Source: Acidobacteriota bacterium (GTDB lineage Bacteria; Acidobacteriota; Terriglobia; Acidiferrales; UBA7541). From it: a DNA stretch of 35,048 nt. The notes beneath the pieces were generated by a model. That model worked only from the letters and a program-made list of their open reading frames with translations, did no database searches and was not told the origin of the DNA. Numbering within the stretch: the first letter of the stretch is position 1; every line of letters starts with the position of its first letter. Shown piece after piece: positions 26,317-35,048 of the stretch. The translations under genes were made by a program, and so were the position numbers. The DNA lies in NCBI GenBank assembly GCA_028877145.1, contig JAGWOX010000010.1, positions 1 through 35,048 on the forward strand, in the 5' to 3' direction.

Positions 26317-28091
26317 ATCCGACACGAGTCATTCTTATCGGTGGTGGTTTGGCGGGCCTGATGGCCGCGATTCGCGTGGCCGAATTGGGGCACGCCGTCG
26401 ACCTGTTTTCGGTCGTACCGGTGCGCCGGTCGCACTCGGTCTGCGCCCAGGGCGGCATCAACGCAGCCAAGAACCTGAAGGGCGAGGGTGATTCCACCTG
26501 GCAGCATTTCGATGACACCGTTTACGGCGGTGATTTCCTCCAGAATCAGCCCCTCGTCAAGGGAATGTGCGAGGCCGCTCCCGGCATCATCGACCTGCTC
26601 GACCGCATGGGCGTCACCTTCAACCGCACGCCAGAAGGCCTGCTCGATTTCCGCCGCTTCGGCGGCACGCTCTACCACCGCACCGCCTTCGCCGGGGCCA
26701 CGACAGGCCAGCAGCTTCTCTACGCGCTCGACGAGCAGGTGCGCCGGTTCGAGGCCGAAGGCAAGATTCGCAAGCTCGAAGGGTGGATGTTTGTCTCTGC
26801 CGTGCTCGACGACGCCGGCGTCTGCCGCGGCGTCACGGCCGTTAGCCTGCGCAGCGGCGAAGTGCGCGCGTTTCCCGCCGACGCGATCATCGTCGCCACC
26901 GGCGGCATCGGCTCCATCTTCCGCCAGTCGACGAATTCCGTCGCCTGCACCGGATCGGCGCAGTCGGCGCTCTTCCAGCAGGGCGTCAACTATGCCAACG
27001 CCGAGATGATCCAGGTGCACCCCACCGCGATTCCCGGCGAGGACAAGTGCCGGCTGATCAGCGAATCGGTTCGTGGCGAGGGTGGCCGCGTCTGGGTGCC
27101 TAAGACGCCCGGCGACACACGTGATCCGCGCGCGATCCCCGACGCGGAGCGTTTCTATTTCCTCGAGGAATGGTATCCGAAGTACGGGAACCTGGTGCCG
27201 CGCGACGTTGCCACGCGCGCTATCCACAAGGTGGTGTTCGAGGAAGGCCTCGGCATCGACGGCAAGGCGATGGTCTACCTCGACGTCACCCACCTCCCGC
27301 GCGAAATGCTCACCCGCAAGCTCGGCGGCGTCCTGGAAATCTACGAGAAGTTCGTGGGCCTCGACCCGCGCGACCATCCGATGAAGGTCTTTCCCGCCCA
27401 GCACTACACGATGGGCGGTGTCTGGGTCGACAACGAGAACCAGGCGACGAACGTCCCCGGCATCTACGCCGCGGGCGAATGCGAATATCAATATCACGGA
27501 GCGAATCGCCTCGGCGCCAATTCGCTGCTCTCCTGCATCTACGGCGGCATGCTCGCCGGTCCGGCGGCCGTGCGCTATGCGCAGAATCTCGCCAAAGGCT
27601 CGGACACCGTTTCCTCGGATGTCTACGAGCGCGAGCGCAAACGCCAGGAAGACATCTACGAAAAGCTGCGCGGCCAGGAAGGCAGCGAGAACCCCATCAC
27701 CATCTGGAAGGAAATGGGCGAGACGATGACGCAGCACGTCACCGTGATCCGCTACAACAAGGATCTCGAAGCGGCCGACGCGAAGCTCGCCGAACTGCAG
27801 GAGCGCTACAAGCGCATCAATCTGGCCGACCGCGCCCGCTGGGGCAATCAGAGCCTCCACTTCACCCGCGAGCTGGGCAACATGCTCGTGCTCGCCCGCC
27901 TGATTACCCAGTGCGCGGCCTTGCGCAACGAATCGCGCGGTGCGCATTACAAACCCGATTTCCCCGAACGCGATGACGAGAACTGGCTGCGCACCACGCG
28001 CGCGGAATACGACAACGGCAGCTTCAAAATCCACCTCGATCCGGTGGATACGTCGCTGATCACGCCGCGCAAGCGCAGTTACAAAAGCTGA
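26313..28091 (+). CDS. sdhA: Succinate dehydrogenase flavoprotein subunit
   Basis: 592 residues from the ATG at 26313; a GTG-type start at 26286 would overlap sdhC further and is not needed. It oxidises succinate to fumarate. The FAD Rossmann motif is LIGGGLAGLMAAI (~8-20), and RRSHSVCAQGGINAA contains H41, the residue that normally links FAD covalently. Substrate-site motifs are HPTAIPG, SESVRGEGG, FPAQHYTMGGVWVD and NRLGANSLLSC. The C-terminal helical domain includes NMLVLARLITQCAALRNESRGAHYK. The ATGA overlap with sdhC implies coupled translation, and sdhB follows after 25 bp. The sequence is of the quinone-type B subgroup rather than the E. coli type. Confidence 0.97.
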   Translation: MNPTRVILIGGGLAGLMAAIRVAELGHAVDLFSVVPVRRSHSVCAQGGINAAKNLKGEGDSTWQHFDDTVYGGDFLQNQPLVKGMCEAAPGIIDLLDRMGVTFNRTPEGLLDFRRFGGTLYHRTAFAGATTGQQLLYALDEQVRRFEAEGKIRKLEGWMFVSAVLDDAGVCRGVTAVSLRSGEVRAFPADAIIVATGGIGSIFRQSTNSVACTGSAQSALFQQGVNYANAEMIQVHPTAIPGEDKCRLISESVRGEGGRVWVPKTPGDTRDPRAIPDAERFYFLEEWYPKYGNLVPRDVATRAIHKVVFEEGLGIDGKAMVYLDVTHLPREMLTRKLGGVLEIYEKFVGLDPRDHPMKVFPAQHYTMGGVWVDNENQATNVPGIYAAGECEYQYHGANRLGANSLLSCIYGGMLAGPAAVRYAQNLAKGSDTVSSDVYERERKRQEDIYEKLRGQEGSENPITIWKEMGETMTQHVTVIRYNKDLEAADAKLAELQERYKRINLADRARWGNQSLHFTRELGNMLVLARLITQCAALRNESRGAHYKPDFPERDDENWLRTTRAEYDNGSFKIHLDPVDTSLITPRKRSYKS

Positions 28092-28116
28092 GGGCGCGAA
28101 GGCAGGATAACGATCG

Positions 28117-28869
28117 ATGGCTGAAGGCAAAACGATCGTCGTGAAAATCAAGCGGCAGGCGAGTCCGACCGAGCCTGCGCGCTGGGAAGAATTCTCCGTG
28201 CGCTGGCGCCCAAACATGAACGTGATCGCCTGCCTGATCGACATCGCCGAAAACCCGGTGACCCGCTACGGCAAACCCACCACGCCGGTCAGCTACGAGG
28301 CGAACTGCCTGGAAGAAGTCTGCGGCGCCTGCGCTGTGGTCATCAATGGCCGCTCCCGCCAGGCCTGTTCGGCCCTGGTCGATCATCTCGATCAGCCCAT
28401 CCGCATTGAGCCGATGTCCAGCTTCCCAATCGTGCGCGACCTCGTCGTCGACCGGTCGAAAATGTTCGAAGACGCCAAGCGCCTGCGTTGCTGGGTGCCC
28501 ATCGACGGCACCTACGACATCGGCCCGGGTCCGCGCATCGCGCCCGAGCGCCAGCAGGTTGCCTATGCCCTTTCTCGCTGCATCTTCTGCGGCAATTGCC
28601 TCGAAGTCTGCCCGAAAGTGAACGAACACAGCGATTTCGTCGGCGCCGCCCTCATCAATCAGGTGCGCCTGTTCAATATGCATCCGACCGGCGCCATGCA
28701 CGCCCACGAGCGCCTCCAAGCCGTCCGCGGCATTGGCGGCATTCAGGAATGCGACAACGCCCAGAACTGCGTGAAAGCCTGCCCCAAGGGCATCCCGCTG
28801 ACCGAATCGAACAACGACGTAAATCGACAGGCCCTCCTTGACGCCATCTTCGGCTGGATGTTCCGCTAA
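28117..28869 (+). CDS. sdhB: Succinate dehydrogenase iron-sulfur subunit
   Basis: 250 residues. It passes electrons from FAD to quinone through three clusters. The 2Fe-2S ligands are C64, C69, C72 and C84 (NCLEEVCGAC, RQAC). The 4Fe-4S cluster uses C155, C158, C161 and C222 (CIFCGNC, ACP). The 3Fe-4S cluster uses C165, C212 and C218. All expected cysteines are present, so the protein looks functional. It is the last gene of sdhCAB. The spacer after it (28870-29119) has no terminator with a T-run but holds dispersed repeat copy B, whose hairpin might end the transcript. Confidence 0.97.
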   Translation: MAEGKTIVVKIKRQASPTEPARWEEFSVRWRPNMNVIACLIDIAENPVTRYGKPTTPVSYEANCLEEVCGACAVVINGRSRQACSALVDHLDQPIRIEPMSSFPIVRDLVVDRSKMFEDAKRLRCWVPIDGTYDIGPGPRIAPERQQVAYALSRCIFCGNCLEVCPKVNEHSDFVGAALINQVRLFNMHPTGAMHAHERLQAVRGIGGIQECDNAQNCVKACPKGIPLTESNNDVNRQALLDAIFGWMFR

Positions 28870-28934
28870 CGAAGCCCTGATCCCTGGCGCAGAGCGACCC
28901 GCCCGCCAATCCCCATGGGCAGCGACCCACTTTC

Positions 28935-29013
28935 CTGTCATGCTGAGCGAAAAGGTCCGATTCTTACAATACGGACCGCCCCGTATCCGTGAAGGCATCG
29001 GGGCGAAGCATCC
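28935..29013 (-). repeat. Dispersed ~80-bp repeat, copy B (inverted relative to copy A)
   Basis: The minus strand aligns along its whole length with 19457-19536 (~90% identity, one 1-base gap). In the internal hairpin TACGGG-GCGG-TCCGTA a G-U pair replaces the G-C of copy A, so RNA pairing is kept. It lies in the sdhB-dipeptidase spacer. Confidence 0.8.
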
Positions 29014-29119
29014 CGTGAGTCACGCTGTCCTAACCCGTTCTGCCTTCTTGCGCCGTCCTCCCAATTTGCGCGAAACTAGGCGCCCAGTTGGAATCTGAGG
29101 TGTGCCACGAGGTGTCCGA

Positions 29120-30349
29120 ATGCGACTTGTCGCCGCGCTCATTCCCAGCCTGCTGGTCCTCGCCCTTCCGCTGATGTCCGACCAGAAAAAGTCGTACCCC
29201 ATCTCCAAACAAGCTCACGACCTTCATTTCAGTTCCATCGTCATCGATACGCACGACGATACTACCCAGCGCCTCTACTGGGAGCACTTCGACCTCGAAA
29301 CCCATTCCGACGTTGGCCAGATCGATATCCCTCGCATGCGTGAAGGCGGCCTGGGCGCGATCTTCTTCTCGCTCTGGTCGCCGGGAACGATGACGGGGGG
29401 CGCTGCGGTCCAACGCGCCATCGACCTGATCGACTCCGTGCGCGAGCAGGTAGTGCGGCACCCCAACGACCTGATGCTTGCGACCACGGCTGAAGATATC
29501 CGCCGTGCCCACGCCGAAGGGAAGATCGCGGTCCTGATGGGCCTCGAGGGCGGCCACATGATCGCCGACGATCTCGGCGTTCTGCGCACCTACTATGCGC
29601 TCGGCGTTCGCTACATGACGCTCACCCACACCGTGAATACCGACTGGGCCGATTCCTCCGGCGACAAACCCGCGCACAACGGCCTGACGCCCTTCGGGAA
29701 ACAGGTTGTCCTCGAAATGAACCGCCTGGGCATGCTCGTCGATATTTCCCATGTCTCCGATAAAACGTTCTGGGATGTAATGGCCACGAGCAAGGCTCCT
29801 GTCATTGCCTCCCATTCCTCGTGTCGCACCCTCTGCGACGCTCCGCGCAACATGACCGACGACATGATTCGCGCCCTCGCCGCTCACGGTGGCGTCATTC
29901 AGATCAATTACCATGTCGGCTTCCTCAGCCAGGCCTACCGCGACGCGGCGAGGAAAATCCAGCCGGAAATCGATGCCGCCAACAAAAAGGTCGATGAGGC
30001 CTGCGGCGACGATCTGCAATGCCAGGTTTGGGCCGAGGCGCGCGTGAGTGATGAATTCACCAAGGAAGGGAAGCTGCCTCCGGTCAACTGGGAGTTGATC
30101 GTCGATCACATCGACCATGCGGTAAAAATCGCTGGCGCCGACCACGTCGGCCTGGGCTCCGATATGGATGGCTCGATCATGCCGGTAGGAATGGCGGACG
30201 TCACTCACCTCCCGCAGATTACGCAGGCGCTGCTCGATCGCGGCTATTCGCCCGAAGACATCCGGAAAATTCTCGGGTTGAACACTTTGCGGCTGTTGGC
30301 ACAGGCGGAACAGGTCGCGCGGCAGATGCAATCGGCCGGCCACGAGTAG
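29120..30349 (+). CDS. Exported membrane dipeptidase, peptidase M19 (renal dipeptidase family)
   Basis: 409 residues from the ATG at 29120, with GAGGTG nine bases upstream; a GTG at 29102 would put six residues before the signal peptide. MRLVAALIPSLLVLALPLMS is an export signal. The zinc TIM-barrel motifs are in order: DTHDD (H45, D47), GLEGGHMI (bridging Glu), DISHVSDKTF, IASHSSCR and GLGSDMDG. The family cleaves dipeptides, including D-amino-acid dipeptides, and in some bacteria cleaves N-acyl amino acids. The physiological substrate is unknown; peptide scavenging in the periplasm is likely. A Lys/Asp/Cys insert (NKKVDEACGDDLQCQVW) carries a cysteine pair that could form a disulfide. The cyclophilin gene follows 45 bp later on the same strand. 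Confidence 0.93.
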   Translation: MRLVAALIPSLLVLALPLMSDQKKSYPISKQAHDLHFSSIVIDTHDDTTQRLYWEHFDLETHSDVGQIDIPRMREGGLGAIFFSLWSPGTMTGGAAVQRAIDLIDSVREQVVRHPNDLMLATTAEDIRRAHAEGKIAVLMGLEGGHMIADDLGVLRTYYALGVRYMTLTHTVNTDWADSSGDKPAHNGLTPFGKQVVLEMNRLGMLVDISHVSDKTFWDVMATSKAPVIASHSSCRTLCDAPRNMTDDMIRALAAHGGVIQINYHVGFLSQAYRDAARKIQPEIDAANKKVDEACGDDLQCQVWAEARVSDEFTKEGKLPPVNWELIVDHIDHAVKIAGADHVGLGSDMDGSIMPVGMADVTHLPQITQALLDRGYSPEDIRKILGLNTLRLLAQAEQVARQMQSAGHE

Positions 30350-30394
30350 TGTAAAATACAGCGGATTCGGGGAAAAACAGGGGAGTTGACAAAA

Positions 30395-31087
30395 ATGAGA
30401 TACGTTCGCTTACTGGCGGTGCTGGCCGCGTTCGCACTTCCGCTTTCCGCGCAAGAAAAGCCTGCGCCCAAGCCCACCCCGGCGCCGCATCCGCGGCCCG
30501 CGCCCGGACTCTACATGACGTTTGACACCTCGATGGGTGCGATCCAATGCCACCTGTTCCCCAAGGAAGCGCCCGTCACCGTGCACACCATCGTTGGCCT
30601 CGCCACGGGCCACATGTCGTATATCGATCCGCGCACGCACAAGAAGGTGGTGGGCAGGCGCTTCTACGACGGCCTTACGTTCCACCGCGTGATCCCGAAT
30701 TTCATGATTCAAGGCGGCGACCCGCTCGGCACGGGCGAAGGCTCGCCAGAGGGTCCCGGCTTCCCGTTCAAGAATGAGACGTCGCCGAATCTCACCTTCG
30801 ACGTCCCCGGCCGCCTGGCTCTGGCCAATGCAGGCCCGGATACGAACGGCAGCCAATTCTTCATCACCGAGGTTCCCGTTCCCCGTCTCAACGGCGGCTA
30901 TACGATCTTTGGCCAGTGCGAGGACCTGGACGTGGTGAAAGCCATCGCGCGCGTCCCGCGAAACATGGGGAACAACCGCCCCCTGACGCCGGTCGTCATC
31001 CGCCACGTCTACGTTCACTACGTACGTCCCGAACCCACAACGCACCACACAACACCAACCCATCACCACCCCGCCGTGCGCCACTAA
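30395..31087 (+). CDS. Exported peptidyl-prolyl cis-trans isomerase, cyclophilin type, with His-rich tail
   Basis: 230 residues from the ATG at 30395, which has GGGGAG nine bases upstream; the in-frame TTG at 30386 touches that ribosome site and is unlikely. A signal peptide (MRYVRLLAVLAAFALPLSAQ) and a Pro/Lys/Ala linker (~22-45) precede the cyclophilin domain (~46-210). Core motifs are FHRVIPNFMIQGGDP, LALANAGPDTNGSQFFI and YTIFGQ, which line the active site (R and F of FHRVIPNF, Q of the QGGD segment). It should speed proline isomerisation during periplasmic protein folding. The C-terminus is unusual: seven His within the last 16 residues (TTHHTTPTHHHPAVRH), which could bind metal. It may be cotranscribed with the dipeptidase. 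Confidence 0.94.
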   Translation: MRYVRLLAVLAAFALPLSAQEKPAPKPTPAPHPRPAPGLYMTFDTSMGAIQCHLFPKEAPVTVHTIVGLATGHMSYIDPRTHKKVVGRRFYDGLTFHRVIPNFMIQGGDPLGTGEGSPEGPGFPFKNETSPNLTFDVPGRLALANAGPDTNGSQFFITEVPVPRLNGGYTIFGQCEDLDVVKAIARVPRNMGNNRPLTPVVIRHVYVHYVRPEPTTHHTTPTHHHPAVRH

Positions 31088-31225
31088 CTCGTGCGGTTAC
31101 GGTAGACAAGGTCAGCGCTCTCCTGACCCTGAGCCTTTGCCATGTAGCGGTGGGCTTCCGCCAGCCTTTCTCAAGAGTCTGGCCAGCGAATCGCCCCGGC
31201 GTAGATTGGAAGGGTTAAGGAAGTA

Positions 31226-31276
31226 AAAGGGCACTGCCCGTAGGGGCGACCCGGTGGGTCGCCCGCATCTAGTGCC
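31226..31276 (-). terminator. Nested palindrome, probable terminator of the second ADOP gene
   Basis: Inner perfect 9-bp arms GGGCGACCC (31244-31252) / GGGTCGCCC (31256-31264), nested in outer arms GGCACT (31230-31235) / AGTGCC (31271-31276). Read on the minus strand, it follows the ADOP stop codon and ends in CTTTTA. On the plus strand no T-run follows. The core (GTAGGGGCGACCC...) looks like a dispersed palindromic unit. Confidence 0.55.
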
Positions 31277-31293
31277 AATCCCCGGCTACGGCG

Positions 31294-33765
31294 CTACTCG
31301 TGCCGCAGCGCCACCATCGGGTCCACGCGCATCGCCCGGCGAGCGGGAACGTAGCAGGCCCCCAGTGCCACCAGAACCAGCAGCAAAGGCACCGCAACAA
31401 ACGTCACCGGATCGGTCGCGCTGATCCCGTAAAGAATGTCCGAAAGCACGCGCGTCACGGCGAACGCGCCACCGAGGCCGATTCCCACCCCAAGGAGCGC
31501 CAAGCCAAGGCTTCTTCCCAGCACCAGCCGCGCGACGTCGCGCCGCTGCGCCCCAAGGGCCACGCGTATTCCGATCTCATGCGTGCGCTGGTTCACCGTA
31601 TAGGAGATCACGCCGTAAATCCCCACACACGCCAGCACCAGCCCCAATAAACCGGCCAGTCCGAAGAAGTCGGCAGCCAGTTTGGGCAGAATGAGCGCCG
31701 GGGTTGTCGCCTCGTCGATCGTCTCCAGGCTCAGCAGAGGAACTTTCGGGTCCAACTGGCTGGCGATCCTGCGAATCGCGGGCAAGGTCCCCGCCGGATT
31801 CCCGGCTGTTCGCACCACGATCAACCGGTCAGAACCATCGTGCTGCAGGATGCAGCGATAGACGAACGGACGCGCCGGTTCTCCAAGGGTGCGGTACTTG
31901 CCGTTGGCAGCCACTCCCACAACGACGTAATCCTTCTTGTCATTCTCAAACAGCAGATGTTTCCCGATGGGGTTCTCGCCGGGCCAGAAGCGCTCGGCGA
32001 AAGTCTGATTGACGATGGCCACGGGCGGAGCCGTGTCGACGTCCTGGCTGGTGAATGGGTGGCCGCGAAGAATCGGGATGCGCATGGCTGCGAAGTACCC
32101 GGGGCCAGCATCGTTGTCGTCGATTTGTGGCCAGCGATCCTTCGGCGCTGCCGCCTTGTCCGGTGTTGTGACGCCATCCATTTCGATATCGAAGGAAAGA
32201 GGAAGATTCGAGGCGTAGCCTGCGTCCACGACGCCCGGCAGCGCCCTGACGAGCTCTTCCAAGCTGCGATAAAAGGCGGTGGCCTGCTCCGGCTTGTAGC
32301 CTACGATTGTCGGCAGAAATGTCGCAGTGACTGCGTTGCGGCCGTCGAAGCCCGGTTGAACGCGATAGGCATGCATCACGCTGCGGAGCGCAAGCCCCGA
32401 GCAAATCAGGAGGAGAAGCGAAAACGCCATCTGTGCCACGACCAGTCCGTTCAGCAGGCGGTGCTTCGTGGGCCCTCCCGCGCCGGTTCGGCCTTCCTCC
32501 TTCAATGCTCCCGCGGGGCTGGTGCGCGAGGCCGTAAGCGCCGGGGCCAGCCCGAAAAGCGCGGTGGTGAGCGCGACTACCAGCAGGGTGAACAGCAGGA
32601 CGCGGAGATCGATCCGGATTCCCAGCACCACGTTCAGTTCCGTCATCAGCGGCAGGGAATTGAGCCCGCGAAGCAGTTCGCGGTTGAAGGCGAACGTCAG
32701 CGAAACCGCGAAAGCCCCTCCAATGACCGCCACCAGCAGGCTTTCCGTCAGCAACTGCCGCACGAGCCGCAATCGCCCCGCGCCCACGGCCATCCGCACG
32801 GCAAGCTCCTTCCGGCGCGATGTGGCCCGGGCCAGGCTCATCGCCGCCACGTTGGCGCAGGCGATCAGCAGCACCAGCCCCCCCACCACCATTAGTACCA
32901 GCGACGCACCGTACATCTGCTTGTTCACGTCGGGCAGCAGCTTCACGTCGTTCGCATGGAACAACGCGACTGTCTGGTCCTTGTCGGTCTTGGGGTATTC
33001 GTGCGCCAGGCGATCGGCGATGGTTTTCAGTTCGGCCTCTGCCTGGGCCATCGTCACGCCGGGTTTCAGACGTCCGACGGTCCAGAGTTGATAGCTCTCG
33101 CGCCTGTCCATTGGAGTGTGCGACAGAGCTCGCATCGAGTCGGCGGTGATGGGCACCCAAACTTTGGGCATCGGCAGCAACGAAAGGCCGTGGAAATAGG
33201 ACGGAGCAACGCCGATGATCGTGAAGAGTTTCCCGTTCAGGTCGATAGGCTTGCCGAGAATGGCAGGGTCGGCATCGAAATCGCGGAGCCACATGTTGTA
33301 ACTGATCACCGCGACAGAGCTTTCGCCCGGCCGAGCCACAGAGGCCGCATCGAACGTGCGGCCGAGCACCGCCCCCACGCCCAGCGCGTCGAAATAGTTG
33401 GGGGTCACAATCGCGCCCGTGGTCAACTGGCTTGCGCCATTGCGTTCAAACGCGACGGGGACCGAGCGATAACCCAAGAGGCTGGAAAAACTGCGGCTCT
33501 GGCTCTTGAAATCCTGATACTCAGGGTAAGAGAGAGGAATGTCCTTGATGAACAGGAACTTCTGCTTCATCTCCGCGTAGACGTTGACCAACTGCTCGGA
33601 ATTTCGCACCGGAAGCGGCCGCAGCAGCACTCCGTCGATCACGCTGAAAATGGCGGTGTTCGCCCCGATCCCCAGTGCCAGCGTCAGCACCGCGACAACG
33701 GTGAAGCCGGGCGATTTCAGCAGCAGCCGGATCCCGTACCGCAAGTCCTGCCAAAACGTGCCCAT
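31294..33765 (-). CDS. ADOP-type ABC transporter permease (second paralogue, no prefix domain)
   Basis: 823 residues from the ATG at 33765, with GGGAGG eight bases upstream; a GTG at 33774 overlaps that ribosome site. It starts [20 protein letters not shown] and immediately enters the first helix ([19 protein letters not shown]). It has two periplasmic MacB-like domains and two sets of three FtsX helices ([41 protein letters not shown]), ending [19 protein letters not shown]. Compared with the paralogue at 22844, it lacks the ~90-residue N-terminal prefix and has no PadR gene beside it. No ATPase gene is linked. The transported substrate is unknown. Transcription probably ends at the palindrome 31226-31276. 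Confidence 0.93.
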   Translation of the reverse strand: MGTFWQDLRYGIRLLLKSPGFTVVAVLTLALGIGANTAIFSVIDGVLLRPLPVRNSEQLVNVYAEMKQKFLFIKDIPLSYPEYQDFKSQSRSFSSLLGYRSVPVAFERNGASQLTTGAIVTPNYFDALGVGAVLGRTFDAASVARPGESSVAVISYNMWLRDFDADPAILGKPIDLNGKLFTIIGVAPSYFHGLSLLPMPKVWVPITADSMRALSHTPMDRRESYQLWTVGRLKPGVTMAQAEAELKTIADRLAHEYPKTDKDQTVALFHANDVKLLPDVNKQMYGASLVLMVVGGLVLLIACANVAAMSLARATSRRKELAVRMAVGAGRLRLVRQLLTESLLVAVIGGAFAVSLTFAFNRELLRGLNSLPLMTELNVVLGIRIDLRVLLFTLLVVALTTALFGLAPALTASRTSPAGALKEEGRTGAGGPTKHRLLNGLVVAQMAFSLLLLICSGLALRSVMHAYRVQPGFDGRNAVTATFLPTIVGYKPEQATAFYRSLEELVRALPGVVDAGYASNLPLSFDIEMDGVTTPDKAAAPKDRWPQIDDNDAGPGYFAAMRIPILRGHPFTSQDVDTAPPVAIVNQTFAERFWPGENPIGKHLLFENDKKDYVVVGVAANGKYRTLGEPARPFVYRCILQHDGSDRLIVVRTAGNPAGTLPAIRRIASQLDPKVPLLSLETIDEATTPALILPKLAADFFGLAGLLGLVLACVGIYGVISYTVNQRTHEIGIRVALGAQRRDVARLVLGRSLGLALLGVGIGLGGAFAVTRVLSDILYGISATDPVTFVAVPLLLVLVALGACYVPARRAMRVDPMVALRHE

Positions 33766-33834
33766 GCGCAGCACCTCCCGCGTTCACGGATACGCAGTCG
33801 CAGGTCCGGAAGTTCACCGGATTAGCCAAACGTC

Positions 33835-34336
33835 TCACGCCCCGTCGAAGGGTGGGTTGGCCAGCACCACTGATGCCTCGATCTGGCGATCCGGAATCGT
33901 CCAGTATGTCCTGAGTAATTCGGTCTTGCGCTCAGGGGAAACCAGTCTGAATCCGTGACGCTCGTAAAAACGTATCGCCCAATCGGCCGCGGCCCACGTG
34001 CCGACCAGCATACGGCGCGCGCTCATGCGCCGCAGATGCCCGATAAGAGCGCCGCCGACGCCACGTCCTTGACTGCCGGGCAATACGTAGGCGTGACGAA
34101 TTAGATCGACGTCGCGGATGGGCTTGGATGCCCATCACGCCGAGCAGTTCGCCGTCCGCCTCGTAACCCCAGAACGCGACCCCGGCGGCGATCTCGCCTT
34201 CGAGTTCGTTCATCGTCATATAGGGTTCGTGCCACCGATCAGCCGGAATCACGCCGCGATAGGCTTCAGCGGCGGCGTTGATGATGGCGAAGATGGCCGC
34301 ACGCTCAACATCGCGACAGTGTCGGATATTGCTCAT
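33835..34336 (-). pseudogene. GNAT acetyltransferase, frameshifted
   Basis: Two frames together make one GNAT protein. The first (from ATG 34336) reads MSNIRHCRDVERAAIFAIIN through GELLGVMGIQ. It then turns into low-complexity Arg/Ser sequence. The second frame continues as IRDVDLIRHAYVLPGSQGRG and VGGALIGHL, which contains the acetyl-CoA loop QGRGVGGALI, and then TWAAADWAIRFYERHGFRLV. The switch lies near 34119-34126 (CAAGCCCATC on the minus strand) and is consistent with one inserted base. The protein could not be made in one piece without recoding. Neither an A7- nor U-rich slippery site is present, so decay (or a sequencing error) is more likely than programmed frameshifting. It lies downstream of the hemL remnant. 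Confidence 0.85.
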
Positions 34337-34384
34337 GATGCCAGCCCTCGCGGTGGCGCGTTGTGGCTATGGCGGATGATGGTT

Positions 34385-34656
34385 TCATGACGCGGCAAGA
34401 CATTCCTGCGCCGCCGCAACGATGTGATCGATATCCGCGTGGGTGTGCGCGGCGGATAGGGGAAGCGCTTCGAATTGGGGAGGGAGGAGCAGATCGCCAC
34501 GGTCGAGCACCTAGCGGGCTGCGACCATGCAAGCGCCAATCGCTCTCTCCACAAAGATCGGCTCGCCGCCCACAGCGCGGAATGCGTGCACGGGGCTTTA
34601 CTCCGCCCGCGAGCAAATCGCTTGCCCTCTTGTAAATTTCGCGGCAACGATCGCGC
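34385..34656 (-). pseudogene. hemL: hemL (glutamate-1-semialdehyde 2,1-aminomutase) remnant with large internal deletion
   Basis: Three pieces of GSA aminomutase are found in order on the minus strand. One frame gives REIYKRASDLLAGGV, the N-terminal end. After a 2-base loss, a second frame gives SPVHAFRAVGGEPIFVERAI followed by GACMVAAR and TAG. Directly after that stop comes LLLPPQFEALPLSAAHTHAD with IDHIVAAAQECLAAS and TGA at 34385, the C-terminal end. About 350 central codons, including the PLP-binding lysine, are missing. The remnant starts a few bases after hemB, where hemL is expected in a hemB-hemL operon. The family identity is clear by eye from both termini; a database search was not possible. 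Confidence 0.85.
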
Positions 34657-34659
34657 GCG

Positions 34660-35048
<389 letters not shown>

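Noticed and set aside
26304-28244. 646-codon minus-strand ORF over sdhA
   Set aside because: Antisense shadow rich in Arg, Ala and Val; sdhA has all its motifs on the other strand.
33780-33795. Third copy of the 80-bp dispersed repeat
   Set aside because: Only about 12 bases (TTCACGGATACG) match; too short to count as a copy.
33932-34336. Programmed frameshift in the GNAT gene
   Set aside because: No slippery heptamer or downstream hairpin is evident at the switch, and the neighbouring hemL is clearly decayed.

Overview
The window is GC-rich bacterial chromosomal DNA, most likely from an acidobacterium of the Bryobacterales/Solibacter type. The main grounds are two long orphan MacB-PCD/FtsX permeases of the acidobacterial duplicated permease (ADOP) type, one of them coupled to a PadR regulator. 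The pyruvoyl arginine decarboxylase, the bacterial deoxyhypusine-synthase-like enzyme, the menaquinone-type sdhCAB and a very large membrane Ser/Thr kinase fit this placement. No phage, insertion sequence, integrase or CRISPR array was seen.

Layout. 1-935: 3' end of a secreted beta-helix protein with a terminator. 1072-2553 (-): B12-binding radical SAM protein of the DUF4070/HpnP-like type. 2869-4833: SdsA1-type alkyl sulfatase, divergent from it across a hairpin-rich spacer. 5129-8839: transmembrane Ser/Thr kinase, probably starting at CTG. 8867-9809: a complete fluoride-response unit of promoter, fluoride riboswitch with intrinsic terminator, crcB and DUF190. 10136-11558: two divergent small secreted proteins of unknown function. 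11963-12037 (-): tRNA-Phe(GAA) with its own promoter. 12188-17972 (-): a housekeeping block of RNase J, RimI-like acetyltransferase, FtsK translocase and an RNase H-like exonuclease. 18309-20136: convergent polyamine genes (DHS-like enzyme and arginine decarboxylase). 20221-22023 (-): exported 5'-nucleotidase. 22464-25498: padR-ADOP operon behind a compound dyad operator. 25550-28869: sdhCAB with a clear sigma-70-type promoter. 29120-31087: exported M19 dipeptidase and exported cyclophilin. 31294-33765 (-): second ADOP permease. 33835-35048 (-): a GNAT pseudogene, a hemL remnant with a large internal deletion, and the 3' part of hemB.

How the genes work together. Fluoride would stabilise the aptamer, block the terminator and allow export through CrcB. 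Arginine decarboxylase supplies agmatine, which could become putrescine and then homospermidine through the DHS-like enzyme; the agmatine-to-putrescine step is not encoded here. SdhCAB feeds electrons from succinate to quinone. HemB makes porphobilinogen, but the GSA aminomutase gene next to it is destroyed, so its substrate must come from another locus.

Most striking observations: the wrecked hemL and GNAT genes beside hemB; the fully readable fluoride switch; the probable CTG start and unusual exported half of the kinase; a pair of inverted ~80-bp dispersed repeats bracketing 9.5 kb; the 24-bp perfect palindrome between ftsK and the exonuclease gene; and the double dyad in front of padR. 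I did not find strong evidence for a wholly new multi-gene system.
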